Positions 15,595 through 23,870 of a stretch of DNA of 39,503 bases are shown piece by piece. Under the pieces are notes generated by a model. That model did not search any database. It had not been told where the DNA came from and was given only the letters and a program-made list of their open reading frames with translations. Every line of letters begins with the position of its first letter. The stretch's first letter is position 1. Both the position numbers and the translations under genes were made by a program. Origin of the DNA: Kitasatospora humi (GTDB lineage Bacteria; Actinomycetota; Actinomycetes; Streptomycetales; Streptomycetaceae); assembly GCF_020907985.1 (NCBI RefSeq), contig NZ_JAJJPA010000058.1:1-39503 (forward strand). The letters run 5' to 3'.

Positions 15595-17061
15595 GTGACC
15601 GAGCGGATAGCCGAGACCCAGCTCCCCGAGGACTCCGACAGCGAGCGCACGAACCGGAAGAACGGTCTGCTCCGGGAAGTGAGCGACGAGCTCGTCCAGA
15701 ACATGAAGCAAGGCTGGGCGGACACCGAGCGGCGCGACCTGGAGCCCCTCCCGCAGGCCGCGTACACGGCGCGCCGCCGGGCCGAGCTCTCCGCGCGCTT
15801 CCCCGGTGAGCTGCTGGTGGTCCCCGCCGGCAACCCGAAGGTCCGCTCCAACGACGCGGACTACCCCTTCCGGCCGTCCTCCGACTACGTCTACCTGACG
15901 GGGGACCAGTCGCAGGACGCCGTGCTGGTCCTGGAGCCCGGGGAGGACGGCGCGCACCAGGCGTTCGCCTACCTGCGGCCCCGCTCCGACCGTGGGAGCG
16001 GCGAGTTCTGGCAGGACTACCACGGTGAGCTCTGGGACGGCCGGCGCAACAGCCTCGCCGAGAACGAGCAACTCCTCGGCCTGCCCTGCCGGGACGTCCG
16101 CACGCTGACCGGACGGCTCGCCGAGGCCACCGGTCCGGTCCGCGTGCTGCGCGGCCACGACCCGGGCGTCGAGGCCGCCCTGGGGCAGCGGGCGACCGCC
16201 GACCGCGACGAGGAGTTCCGCGTCTTCCTCTCCGGGATGCGCCTGGTCAAGGACGAGTTCGAGATCGGCGACCTGCGCTTCGCCTGCGCGGCGACCGCCC
16301 GCGGCTTCGAGGACGTCGTGCGGATCCTCGGCCCGGACCAACCGACCTCCGAGCGCAGGATCGAGGGCACCTTCTTCCTGCGCGCGCGGACCGAGGGGAA
16401 CGACGTCGGCTACTCCTCGATCTGCGCCGGCGGCGAGCACGCCACGACCCTGCACTGGGTCCGCAACGACGGCGAGGCCCGCCCCGGTGAGCTGCTGCTG
16501 CTCGACGCCGGTGTGGAGACCAACAACCTCTACACCGCCGACGTCACCCGCACCGTACCGGTCAGCGGTCGCTTCAGCCCGATCCAGCGCAAGGTGTACG
16601 AGGCGGTGCTCGCGGCGCAGGAGGCCGGCATCGCCGCGGTCAAGCCCGGTGCCGCCTTCCGGGACTTCCACGACGCCGCCCAGCGGACCCTGGCCGAGTA
16701 CCTGGTCTCCTGGGGGCTGCTGGGCGACCGTACGGCGGACGAGGTCTTCGCCCTCGGCCTGCAGCGGCGCTGGACCCTGGCCGGCACCGGCCACATGATC
16801 GGTCTGGACGTCCACGACTGCGCCAAGGCCCGCACCGAGTCGTACGTCGACGGGACGCTGGCCCCCGGGATGGTGCTCACCGTCGAGCCGGGCATGTACT
16901 TCCAGTCCGACGATCTGACCGTGCCCGAGGAGTACCGCGGCATCGGCGTCCGGATCGAGGACGACATCCTGGTCACCGCCGACGGCAACGAGAACCTCTC
17001 CGCCGCCCTGCCCAGGACGGTGGAGGAGATCGAGGCCTGGATGTCCCGGCTGCGCGGCTGA
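15595..17061 (+). CDS. pepP: Xaa-Pro aminopeptidase (aminopeptidase P)
   Basis: This 488-residue M24-family enzyme removes N-terminal residues that precede proline. The five metal ligands are visible: D304 and D316 (DAGVETNNLYTADVTRT), H400 (GTGHMIGLDVHDC), E431 (TVEPGMYF) and E455 (GVRIEDD). The N-terminal domain contains the usual SDYVYLTGDQSQDAVLVLEPG segment. Length fits the actinobacterial type. GTG 15595 has GGAG seven bases upstream. The neighbouring XRE-cupin regulator is transcribed away from it across a 144-bp shared promoter region. Confidence 0.95.
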   Translation: MTERIAETQLPEDSDSERTNRKNGLLREVSDELVQNMKQGWADTERRDLEPLPQAAYTARRRAELSARFPGELLVVPAGNPKVRSNDADYPFRPSSDYVYLTGDQSQDAVLVLEPGEDGAHQAFAYLRPRSDRGSGEFWQDYHGELWDGRRNSLAENEQLLGLPCRDVRTLTGRLAEATGPVRVLRGHDPGVEAALGQRATADRDEEFRVFLSGMRLVKDEFEIGDLRFACAATARGFEDVVRILGPDQPTSERRIEGTFFLRARTEGNDVGYSSICAGGEHATTLHWVRNDGEARPGELLLLDAGVETNNLYTADVTRTVPVSGRFSPIQRKVYEAVLAAQEAGIAAVKPGAAFRDFHDAAQRTLAEYLVSWGLLGDRTADEVFALGLQRRWTLAGTGHMIGLDVHDCAKARTESYVDGTLAPGMVLTVEPGMYFQSDDLTVPEEYRGIGVRIEDDILVTADGNENLSAALPRTVEEIEAWMSRLRG

Positions 17062-17243
17062 CGCCGCCCTCCGGCGCGGCGGCGCGGTGACGGCGGCCCG
17101 GGCCCCGGGTCCGGCCGCCGGCGCGGCGGGCACCACCGCGACGCCGCGCCGGGGCCCCTCTCCGGTGGCCTCCCGGTTGCGAGGTGCGGCCGGCTGGCCG
17201 AGCCTGGCCGCACACCCGTGCACCACCGCTGGAGGGCAGACCC

Positions 17244-18005
17244 GTGACCAAGATGACCGCCTACCGCGAGGGCGTCCCGTGCTGGGTCGACCTCGCCGCC
17301 CCGGACGCCGAGCGGGCGATGGCCTTCTACCAGGAGCTGTTCGGCTGGACCTACTTCGACACCGGGGAGCAGGGCGGCCACTACCGGATGGCCCTCAAGC
17401 ACGACGTCCCGGTGGCGGCCATCTCCCCCGAGCCCGGGGTCGGCAAGACCCACTGGACCACCTATCTGGCGGCAGAGGACATCGACGCGGTGGCCGCGCG
17501 GATCCGGGACGCGGGCGGCGAGGTGCTGAACGGCCCGCTGGACGTGCCGCAGGCCGGGCGCTGGGCGATGGCCAAGGACCCGGCCGGCGCGATGTTCGGC
17601 CTCTGGCAGGCGGGCGGCCACATCGGCTCCGGCCTCGCCAACGAGCCGGGCGCCTTCACCTGGAACGAGAACCTGTCCACCGATCCGTACCAGGCCCGCA
17701 ACTTCTACCACCAGGTCTTCGGCTACGAGTACGACGCGATCCCGGGCATGGACTACACCGTGATCAAGCTGCACGGTTCACCGGTCGGCGGGATCGGCGA
17801 GCTGCCGCCGATGATCCCGCCGGGCGGCCCGTCCTTCTGGAACACCTACTTCCACGTCAGCGACACCGACACCACGGCGGCTCAGATCACCGAGCTCGGC
17901 GGCCAGGTCCTGGTGGAACCGACCGACTCCCCCTACGGCCGGATGGCGGTGGCCCGGGACGACGGCGGTGCGTCGTTCTGCGTCATCGCGCCGCCGAGAG
18001 GCTGA
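17244..18005 (+). CDS. VOC-superfamily protein with two glyoxalase-like modules
   Basis: The 253-residue protein holds two VOC halves: AAPDAERAMAFYQELFGW near residue 12 and TDPYQARNFYHQVFGY near 146, each followed by the beta strands of the fold. It resembles the actinobacterial 27-kDa antigen CFP30B/CFP32-like group. The metal-binding residues of true glyoxalase I are not clearly kept, so enzymatic activity is uncertain. GTG 17244 is preceded by GGAGGG at seven bases. Confidence 0.85.
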   Translation: MTKMTAYREGVPCWVDLAAPDAERAMAFYQELFGWTYFDTGEQGGHYRMALKHDVPVAAISPEPGVGKTHWTTYLAAEDIDAVAARIRDAGGEVLNGPLDVPQAGRWAMAKDPAGAMFGLWQAGGHIGSGLANEPGAFTWNENLSTDPYQARNFYHQVFGYEYDAIPGMDYTVIKLHGSPVGGIGELPPMIPPGGPSFWNTYFHVSDTDTTAAQITELGGQVLVEPTDSPYGRMAVARDDGGASFCVIAPPRG

Positions 18006-18065
18006 GCGGACCTCCCCCCGGAGGCGGGTTCCGGAGCGGTCGACCGGCGCGGTAAACTCGCGCAG

Positions 18066-18081
18066 ATTGGTCTAGACCTCT
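18066..18081 (+). promoter_or_regulatory. DasR-responsive element (dre)
   Basis: ATTGGTCTAGACCTCT matches the palindromic dre consensus recognised by the GntR regulator DasR (core GGTCTAGACC, perfect dyad). It lies 30 bp upstream of nagB, a known DasR target in Streptomyces. This strongly supports control by amino-sugar supply. Confidence 0.9.
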
Positions 18082-18110
18082 ACATACACGCTTCCGGACG
18101 GTGGGTCAAG

Positions 18111-18893
18111 ATGGAGATAGTGATCGTTCCCGACGCGGCGGCGGGCGGCGAGCTGATCGCCACGGCGATCGCGGAGCTGTTCACTCGCAAGCCCGACGCG
18201 CTGCTCGGCGTGGCCACCGGGTCGACACCGCTGCCGGTCTACCGGGCCCTGGAGGCCAAGGTGGAGGCGGGAACGCTCGACGTCTCGCGGGCCAGGGTCT
18301 GCCAGCTCGACGAGTACGTGGGCCTGCCCGCCGGCCACCCCCAGTCCTACCGCGAGGTACTACTGCGCGAGGTGCTGGAGCCGCTGGGCATCCCCGGCGA
18401 GCGCTTCACCGGCCCGGACGGCGCGGCCGAGGACATCGCCGCCGCCGCCCTCGCCTACGACCGCGAGCTGGCCGCCGGCGGCGGCGTCGACCTCCAGCTG
18501 CTGGGCATCGGCACCGACGGGCACATCGGTTTCAACGAACCGTGCTCCTCGCTCGCCTCGCGCACCCGGATCAAGACCCTGACCGAGCAGACCCGGGCGG
18601 ACAACGCGCGCTTCTTCGACAGCCCGGACGAGGTGCCGCACCACGTGCTCACCCAGGGCATCGGCACCATCCTGGAGGCCCGCCACCTGGTGCTGCTGGC
18701 CACCGGCGCGGCCAAGGCCCATGCGGTCGTGCAGGCCGTCGAGGGCCCGCTCTGCGCCCTGGTGCCCGCCTCGGCCCTGCAACTGCACCCGCATGCCACG
18801 GTGGTGGTGGACGAGGCCGCGGCCGCCGAGCTCAGGCTGGCCGACTACTTCCGGGCCACCTACGCGGCCAAGCCCGACTGGCAGTCGCTCTGA
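18111..18893 (+). CDS. nagB: Glucosamine-6-phosphate deaminase
   Basis: The 260-residue enzyme converts glucosamine-6-phosphate to fructose-6-phosphate plus ammonia, the step that commits chitin-derived amino sugar to glycolysis. It has the family motifs LGVATGSTPLPVYRAL, CQLDEYVGL with the catalytic Asp, and GIGTDGHIGFNEP. Length is normal. ATG 18111 follows GGTGGG, and a dre site lies upstream. It is a single-gene unit closed by a 15-bp hairpin. Confidence 0.96.
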   Translation: MEIVIVPDAAAGGELIATAIAELFTRKPDALLGVATGSTPLPVYRALEAKVEAGTLDVSRARVCQLDEYVGLPAGHPQSYREVLLREVLEPLGIPGERFTGPDGAAEDIAAAALAYDRELAAGGGVDLQLLGIGTDGHIGFNEPCSSLASRTRIKTLTEQTRADNARFFDSPDEVPHHVLTQGIGTILEARHLVLLATGAAKAHAVVQAVEGPLCALVPASALQLHPHATVVVDEAAAAELRLADYFRATYAAKPDWQSL

Positions 18894-18906
18894 GCCCGCG
18901 CCGGTC

Positions 18907-18940
18907 CCGGAGGGCGCCGGCCGCAGCCGGTGCCCTCCGG
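18907..18940 (+). terminator. Strong terminator after nagB
   Basis: A 15-bp stem (18907-18921 with 18926-18940, one G-U pair) closes a CGCA tetraloop 14 bases after the stop. Confidence 0.85.
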
Positions 18941-18954
18941 CGTCCTTCCCCGGG

Positions 18955-19040
18955 GTGCACTGCGAGCCGGGGGCCCTGCGAGCCGGGGGTGCACCGCGGG
19001 TCGGAGTGCCCTGCGAGCCGGGGTGCACCACGAGCCGGAC
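18955..19040. repeat. Degenerate GC-rich repeats after nagB
   Basis: TGCGAGCCGGGG occurs three times, with a fourth variant ACGAGCCGGAC, interleaved with GTGCAC or GTGCCC segments at irregular spacing. The tract separates the nagB terminator from the ArsR promoter. Confidence 0.7.
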
Positions 19041-19051
19041 GATCATCGACT

Positions 19052-19065
19052 TGAAGATTTCTTCA
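19052..19065. promoter_or_regulatory. Palindromic operator upstream of the ArsR gene
   Basis: TGAAGATTTCTTCA is a dyad with 6-bp arms in an AT-rich pocket, 41 bp before the regulator start. It is likely the autoregulatory site of the ArsR protein. Confidence 0.6.
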
Positions 19066-19105
19066 TATTCAGTGGATGATGCTCGCGGAACAGGGAGGAG
19101 TGGAC

Positions 19106-19450
19106 ATGCCGGTACCGCTGTACCAGGCCAAGGCGGAGTTCTTCCGCACCCTCGGCCACCCCGCCCGGATCCGGGTCCTCGAACTGCTGCAGGACGGCCC
19201 CAGGCCGGTCCGGGAGCTGCTGGAGGAGATCGAGATCGAGCCGTCCAGCCTCTCCCAACAGCTCGCCGTGCTGCGCCGCAGCAGCCTGGTGACCGCCACC
19301 CGCGAAGGCAACACCGTGGTCTACGCGCTGTCCACGCCGGACGTCGCCGAGCTGCTGCGGGCCGCCCGGCGGATCCTCACCCAGATGATCAACGACCAGG
19401 GCAGCCTGCTGGCCCAGCTCCGGGACGCCGCACCGCGAGTCGCCCGGTGA
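19106..19450 (+). CDS. ArsR/SmtB-family transcriptional regulator
   Basis: The 114-residue winged-helix protein has the ArsR pattern AEFFRTLGHPARIRVLELLQ, the recognition helix SSLSQQLAVLRRSSLV, and the wing TREGNTVVYALS. No paired cysteines of the metal-sensing site (CxC or ELCVCDL) are present, so it probably does not sense arsenic or zinc by that route. ATG 19106 has GGAGG nine bases upstream. A small membrane protein gene begins almost at its stop. Confidence 0.9.
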   Translation: MPVPLYQAKAEFFRTLGHPARIRVLELLQDGPRPVRELLEEIEIEPSSLSQQLAVLRRSSLVTATREGNTVVYALSTPDVAELLRAARRILTQMINDQGSLLAQLRDAAPRVAR

Positions 19451-19473
19451 GCGCACCGACACCGGAGGACACC

Positions 19474-19665
19474 GTGGCCGAGCAGTCCGCGCGCCCGTTC
19501 GTCTCCCCCACCGACGCCGCCGCGCACCAGGCCAGCCAGACCGTCCGCGACGAGCGGACCAAGCGGCGGGCGGCGCTGGTCCGCGCCGCCATCTACATCG
19601 CCGGAACGCACTTCTTCGCGTTCTTCGTGATGCTCCTGTTCTTCCTGGGCGCCCACAAGCACTGA
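19474..19665 (+). CDS. Small single-pass membrane protein (DUF6126-like)
   Basis: The 63-residue protein has a basic segment (DERTKRRAALVRAA) followed by one aromatic membrane helix (IYIAGTHFFAFFVMLLFFLG) and a short tail ending AHKH. This looks like the DUF6126 group of actinobacteria, though I am matching from memory. GTG 19474 with GGAGG five bases before it is favoured; GTG 19447, which overlaps the ArsR stop as GTGA, is in the same frame. It is likely co-regulated by the ArsR protein. Confidence 0.7.
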   Translation: MAEQSARPFVSPTDAAAHQASQTVRDERTKRRAALVRAAIYIAGTHFFAFFVMLLFFLGAHKH

Positions 19666-19687
19666 GCGCCCCGGTGGTCGGTCAGTG
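19660..19687. terminator. Hairpin joining two convergent stop codons
   Basis: CACTGA (19660-19665) pairs with TCAGTG (19682-19687). The two stop codons of the convergent genes lie within the arms of the stem. The 16-base loop is GC-rich. It may serve as a bidirectional terminator. Confidence 0.45.
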
Positions 19688-19966
19688 GGCCACCCGGCGG
19701 TGCCTGCCGCGCCCCGGCCGCTCGGTGAGCCAGCGGGCCGTGAAGATCAGGATCGCCAGCGCGGTCAGGGCCCAGAACGCCGCCATGATCTGGACCACCT
19801 GGTCGGTGCCGATCTGGTAGGCGCACATGCCCAGGCCCATGGACACGCCGATCATGATCAGCACCCAGGTCAACCGGATGTTCCAGACCGCGTCCAGCAT
19901 GTCGCGGAAAGGGTGCGGCTTGGACGCCCCCTGCGCGGACTTGCCCTGCTGCTCCATCACGGACAT
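19682..19966 (-). CDS. Two-helix membrane protein of unknown function
   Basis: The 94-residue protein has a polar N-terminus (MSVMEQQGKSAQGASKPHPF) and two membrane helices (about 33-50 and 57-75: LTWVLIMIGVSMGLGMCAY, IMAAFWALTALAILIFTA), then a basic tail. ATG 19966 is preceded by GAGGAGG at good spacing. No family is recognised. It converges with the membrane protein at 19474 and diverges from the reductase at 20098. Confidence 0.7.
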   Translation of the reverse strand: MSVMEQQGKSAQGASKPHPFRDMLDAVWNIRLTWVLIMIGVSMGLGMCAYQIGTDQVVQIMAAFWALTALAILIFTARWLTERPGRGRHRRVAH

Positions 19967-20097
19967 CGACGACCTCCTCGGCCCGCCCGGTTGGGACTCC
20001 TCCATCGTGCGCCCAGGCACGTGTGAGTGCGCGCCCGAATGGGGAGGGAGTGCACGTAGTGCCCAGTGGGGTATTGGTTGAGGTTTGAGGAGAAGGC

Positions 20098-21324
20098 GTG
20101 ACCGAGAGTACTGCCCACGTCATCGTCGGTGGCGGCCTGGCCGGCGCCAAGGCGGCCGAGGCCCTGCGCGCGGAGGGCTACCGGGGCCCGCTGGTGCTGG
20201 TCGCCGAGGAGACCGAACGCCCTTATGAGCGGCCCCCGCTGTCGAAGGGTTACCTGCAGGGCAAGGAGGCTCGGGAGAAGATCTACGTCCACCCCGAGGA
20301 GTGGTACCGGGAGCACGACGTGGAGCTGCGGCTCGGCACAGCGGTGACGGCGATCGACCCGGCCGCGCACCGGCTGACGCTCTCCGACGGCAGCACCCTG
20401 GACTACGCCAAGCTGCTGCTCACCACCGGCGCCTCGCCGCGCCGACTGCCGGTGCCCGGCGCCGACTTGACGGGCGTGCACTACCTGCGGACGGTGCAGC
20501 AGAGCGAACGGCTGCGCGAGCTGTTCGGCAGCGCGCAGCGCCTGGTGGTGGTCGGGGCCGGCTGGATCGGCCTGGAGGCCACCGCCGCGGCCCGGGCCGC
20601 CGGCGTCGCCGTGACCGTGCTGGAGGCCCTGGAGCTGCCACTGCTGCGGGTGCTCGGCCGCGAGGTCGCCCAGGTCTTCGCCGATCTGCACCGCGCCCAC
20701 GACGTGGACCTGCGCTTCGGCGTCAAGGTCGAGGCCATCGAGGGCGACGGCGGCAAGGTGACCGGGGTCCGACTGGCGGACGGCACCGTCGTCCCGGCCG
20801 ACGCGGTCCTGGTCGGCATCGGCGTCGCGCCGAACACCCGGCTGGCCGAGGCGGCCGGCCTGGAGGTGTCCGACGGCATCCTCACCAGCGAGAGCCTGCG
20901 CAGCTCGAACGCCGACGTCTTCGCCGCCGGCGACGTGGCCCGGGCCCGGCACCCGCTGTTCGACAAGGAGATCCGGGTCGAGCACTGGGCCAATGCGCTC
21001 AACCAGCCGCAGACCGCCGCGAAGGCGATGCTCGGACAGGACGCGGCCTACGACCGGGTGCCGTACTTCTTCACCGACCAGTACGAGTTGGGCATGGAGT
21101 ACCTGGGATACGTCGAGCCGGACGGCTACGACGAGGTGGTCTTCCGCGGTGACGTGAAGTCCCTGGAGTTCATCGCCTTCTGGCTGAAGGACAACCGGGT
21201 GCTGGCCGGGATGAACGTCAACGTCTGGGACGTCACCGACCCGATCCGCGAACTCATCGTCTCCAAGCGGGTGGTGGACCCGGCCCGCCTCGCGGACCCC
21301 CACGTGCCGCTCGGCGAGGTCTGA
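20098..21324 (+). CDS. FAD-dependent ferredoxin/rubredoxin reductase
   Basis: The 408-residue flavoprotein has an N-terminal FAD loop VIVGGGLAGAKAAEALR, an NAD(P) loop VVVGAGWIGLEATAAA near residue 153, and the FAD-closing ADVFAAGDVARA near 280, followed by the reductase C-terminal domain. This is the putidaredoxin/rubredoxin-reductase type that serves P450s and dioxygenases. GTG 20098 follows GGAGAAGGC. No ferredoxin gene is adjacent, so the partner is unknown; the P450s in this window are possible clients. Confidence 0.92.
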   Translation: MTESTAHVIVGGGLAGAKAAEALRAEGYRGPLVLVAEETERPYERPPLSKGYLQGKEAREKIYVHPEEWYREHDVELRLGTAVTAIDPAAHRLTLSDGSTLDYAKLLLTTGASPRRLPVPGADLTGVHYLRTVQQSERLRELFGSAQRLVVVGAGWIGLEATAAARAAGVAVTVLEALELPLLRVLGREVAQVFADLHRAHDVDLRFGVKVEAIEGDGGKVTGVRLADGTVVPADAVLVGIGVAPNTRLAEAAGLEVSDGILTSESLRSSNADVFAAGDVARARHPLFDKEIRVEHWANALNQPQTAAKAMLGQDAAYDRVPYFFTDQYELGMEYLGYVEPDGYDEVVFRGDVKSLEFIAFWLKDNRVLAGMNVNVWDVTDPIRELIVSKRVVDPARLADPHVPLGEV

Positions 21325-21365
21325 CCGCGGTGAGTGGGCCCCGGCCGGCGGATGCCGCCGACCGG

Positions 21366-21423
21366 GGCCCGCACGGGCCGGTCCCCGCACGGGCACGGAC
21401 CCCGCACGGGCACGGACCCCGCG
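21366..21423. repeat. 17-bp tandem repeat, about 3 copies
   Basis: CCCCGCACGGGCACGGA occurs at 21383 and 21400, with a degenerate copy before and a partial copy after. It lies 40 bp downstream of the reductase stop and upstream of the ABC transporter. Confidence 0.75.
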
Positions 21424-21581
21424 CCAGCCGGGCCGCGCCCTGCGCCGAGCCCTCGCCGCCGCCTCGCCCCGAGCCGGCTGGTGACCGCCACCGGGGCATG
21501 GGTACGCTGAAGTCGGATCCAGCGCCCTCCGGCGATGCCGACAGGCGGCTCCGGAGGGGTGCGGACCGGCGAGGTTCGAGC

Positions 21582-22604
21582 ATGGGCACACCGACCGGCA
21601 TGGACGAGACCGTCGTCAGCGCCTCGGGGCTCCGTATGCGCTACGGCACCTTCGAGGCGGTGCGCGGGATCGACCTGTGCGTCCGCCGGGGCGAGGTGCT
21701 CGCCTTCCTCGGCCCGAACGGCGCCGGGAAGACCACCACCGTCGAGGTCCTGGAAGGCTACCGGCACCGCACCGGCGGCGAGGTCATGGTGCTGGGCGAG
21801 GATCCGGCACGCGCCGGACCGTCCTGGCGCGCCCGGATCGGTGTGGTGCTGCAGGAATCCCGGCCCGAGCGCGACCTGACCGTCGCCGAGTGCCTGCGGC
21901 TGTACGCGGGCTACTACCCGTCCCCGCGCGGCGTCGCGCAGACCCTGGCGCTGGTCGGACTCGACGGCCAGGCCGATGCCATCGCCGGCCGGCTCTCCGG
22001 CGGCCAGCGCCGCCGGCTGGATGTCGCGCTCTCCCTGGTCGGCGATCCCGAGCTGCTCTTCCTGGACGAGCCCACCACCGGTTTCGACCCGTCGGCCCGC
22101 CGCGCGGCCTGGGACATGATCGCGGGGCTGCGCTCCCTGGGCGTGACGGTCTTCCTGACCACCCACTTCATGGACGAGGCGGAGCACCTCGCCGACCGGG
22201 TGATGGTGATCGCCGACGGCCGGATCGTCGCCGAGGGCGCCCCGGGCACCATCGGCGGGCGGCAGCGCGCGGCGGCCGAGATCCGGTTCACCCTTCCGTC
22301 GGACACTCCGGTGGACCGGCTGCCCGACCCCGTTCGGGCCGCGCTGGTCGACGGCGACGGCGGGCGCCTGCTGCTGCGGGCCGAGCAGCCGCTGACCTTG
22401 CTCGGGCCGCTGGCCCGGTGGGCCGAGGCCGCGGGCCACACCCTGCCCGACCTCGAAGTCCGCCGCCCCAGCCTCGAAGACGTCTACCTGGCGCTCACCT
22501 CGCCCGACTCCGGATCCCCCGACTCCGACCCCTCCGACTCCGGATCCTCCGACTCCGAACCCTCCGACTCCGGATCCCCCGACTCCGGATCCGAGGTGCC
22601 GTGA
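21582..22604 (+). CDS. ABC-2 exporter ATP-binding protein (DrrA-like)
   Basis: The 340-residue protein has Walker A GPNGAGKTT (44-52), a Q-loop in VVLQESRPE, signature LSGGQRRR, Walker B LLFLDEPTTG and the H-loop TTHFMDEAEH. It is of the daunorubicin-resistance (DrrA) exporter type. Beyond the ATPase core (ending near LEDVYLALT) it carries an unusual tail of about 30 residues made of PDSGS/DPSDSGSSDSE repeats, acidic and probably disordered. ATG 21582 has GAGG seven bases upstream; ATG 21600 is an alternative. The permease gene overlaps its stop by one base. Confidence 0.93.
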   Translation: MGTPTGMDETVVSASGLRMRYGTFEAVRGIDLCVRRGEVLAFLGPNGAGKTTTVEVLEGYRHRTGGEVMVLGEDPARAGPSWRARIGVVLQESRPERDLTVAECLRLYAGYYPSPRGVAQTLALVGLDGQADAIAGRLSGGQRRRLDVALSLVGDPELLFLDEPTTGFDPSARRAAWDMIAGLRSLGVTVFLTTHFMDEAEHLADRVMVIADGRIVAEGAPGTIGGRQRAAAEIRFTLPSDTPVDRLPDPVRAALVDGDGGRLLLRAEQPLTLLGPLARWAEAAGHTLPDLEVRRPSLEDVYLALTSPDSGSPDSDPSDSGSSDSEPSDSGSPDSGSEVP

Positions 22605-23410
22605 TGGCGACGGCGACGCACAGCTCCCCGGGCGAGGTCGCACGGCTCGCGCTGCACCAGTTCCCGTACGACCTGCGGGCGTTCCTGCGCAATCCGCAGT
22701 CGCGGTTCTTCACGCTGGCCCTCCCGGTGCTCTTCCTGGTGATCTTCGCCTCGGTGTTCGGCCACAACAACACGGTCAAGGTGTCCGGCGGCACGATCGA
22801 CACGTCCGTCTACTACGTCCCCGGCATCATCGCCCTGGGGATCATCGGCGCCTCCTTCGTGAACCTGGTGATCTCGGTGACCGCCCAGCGCGAATCCGGT
22901 GTCCTCAAGCGGCGCCGGGCGACACCGGTGCCGGCCGCCGCCGTCATCGCGGGCCGCACCCTCACCGCGATCGTGGTGACCATCGCCATCACCGCCGTGC
23001 TGCTGGTGATCGGCTGGGCCGCCTACGGGGCGCACGTCCCGGCCCGCACCGCCCCCGCGCTGGCCGTGAGCGTGATCGTCGGGGCGATCTCGTTCTGCTG
23101 CCTCGGCTACGCGCTGACCTCCGTGATCCGCAACGAGGACGCCGCCCAACCCGTCACCCAGGCGGTGATGCTGCCGCTCTACTTCATCTCCGGAGTGTTC
23201 ATCGCCAGCTCGGTCCTGCCCCACTGGCTGTCCGACGTCGGCAACGTCTTTCCGGTCCGCCACCTCGTCGCGGCGCTGCTCACCGCCTACAACCCGCACA
23301 CCAGGGGCGCGGGCTTCGCCGGCAAGGACCTGCTGATCGTGGCCGCCTGGGGCCTCGCGGGGCTGGTGATCGCCCTGCGCCGATTCAGCTGGCTGCCGCA
23401 CGACTCCTGA
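22604..23410 (+). CDS. ABC-2 exporter permease
   Basis: The 268-residue protein has six membrane helices in the ABC-2 layout, with FLRNPQSRFFTLALPVLFLVIF at the start, the elbow helix, the conserved ESGVLKRRRATPVPAAAVI loop that contacts the ATPase, and LYFISGVFI near the end. It pairs with the preceding ATPase (stop/start overlap TGATG). Substrate is unknown; such pairs export lipophilic or peptide antibiotics or lipids. Confidence 0.92.
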   Translation: MATATHSSPGEVARLALHQFPYDLRAFLRNPQSRFFTLALPVLFLVIFASVFGHNNTVKVSGGTIDTSVYYVPGIIALGIIGASFVNLVISVTAQRESGVLKRRRATPVPAAAVIAGRTLTAIVVTIAITAVLLVIGWAAYGAHVPARTAPALAVSVIVGAISFCCLGYALTSVIRNEDAAQPVTQAVMLPLYFISGVFIASSVLPHWLSDVGNVFPVRHLVAALLTAYNPHTRGAGFAGKDLLIVAAWGLAGLVIALRRFSWLPHDS

Positions 23411-23603
23411 GGCGCACGGCGGCCGCCGCAGTGGCTGATCAACTGGGCCCGCCGGACACGTGCCACCAAGCGGCCGTTCCGCCGCCCGGAGTGCGCGACG
23501 TCCGTCGACGTCTGGCAGCCCCGGCACATCCGGTGCTCCGCCGGCTCGCGCGGCGCACGGCTGCTCCCCTCCCTGCCGCGACCGACGCTCCAGAGGGGAA
23601 CCG

Positions 23604-23870
23604 ATGCCGCGTGCCGCGCGTCCGAGCGACATGACAGCCTTCCGTGCGCTCCTCTTCGGTCTGGGAATCGTCCTCCTCCTGGGCGCGGTGGTGGCCGCGC
23701 TCGTCCACGTACCCGAGCCCATCCTGGGTGCACACTGCGACGTGAGGATGGTGGGCGGGCCCGTCTGCCCGGACACGAGGGACGTCCGCCACGTCAAGAT
23801 CGCGATCGGCATGGCCGTGGTCGCGGTCGGGCTGCTCGGCGGCAGCCTGCTCGGACGGCGTCGTTCCTGA
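23604..23870 (+). CDS. Small two-helix membrane protein
   Basis: The 88-residue protein has two membrane helices (about 14-34 and 67-84) around an extracytoplasmic loop with two cysteines (AHCDVRMVGGPVCPDT) that could form a disulfide. GAGGGG lies five bases before the ATG. It lies 193 bp after the ABC permease. No family recognised. Confidence 0.68.
   Translation: MPRAARPSDMTAFRALLFGLGIVLLLGAVVAALVHVPEPILGAHCDVRMVGGPVCPDTRDVRHVKIAIGMAVVAVGLLGGSLLGRRRS

Noticed and set aside
14851..17226. A 791-residue minus-strand frame covering the aminopeptidase region
   Set aside because: Only its last 199 residues (the XRE-cupin regulator) are real. The rest is the antisense of pepP, which has all catalytic residues on the plus strand.
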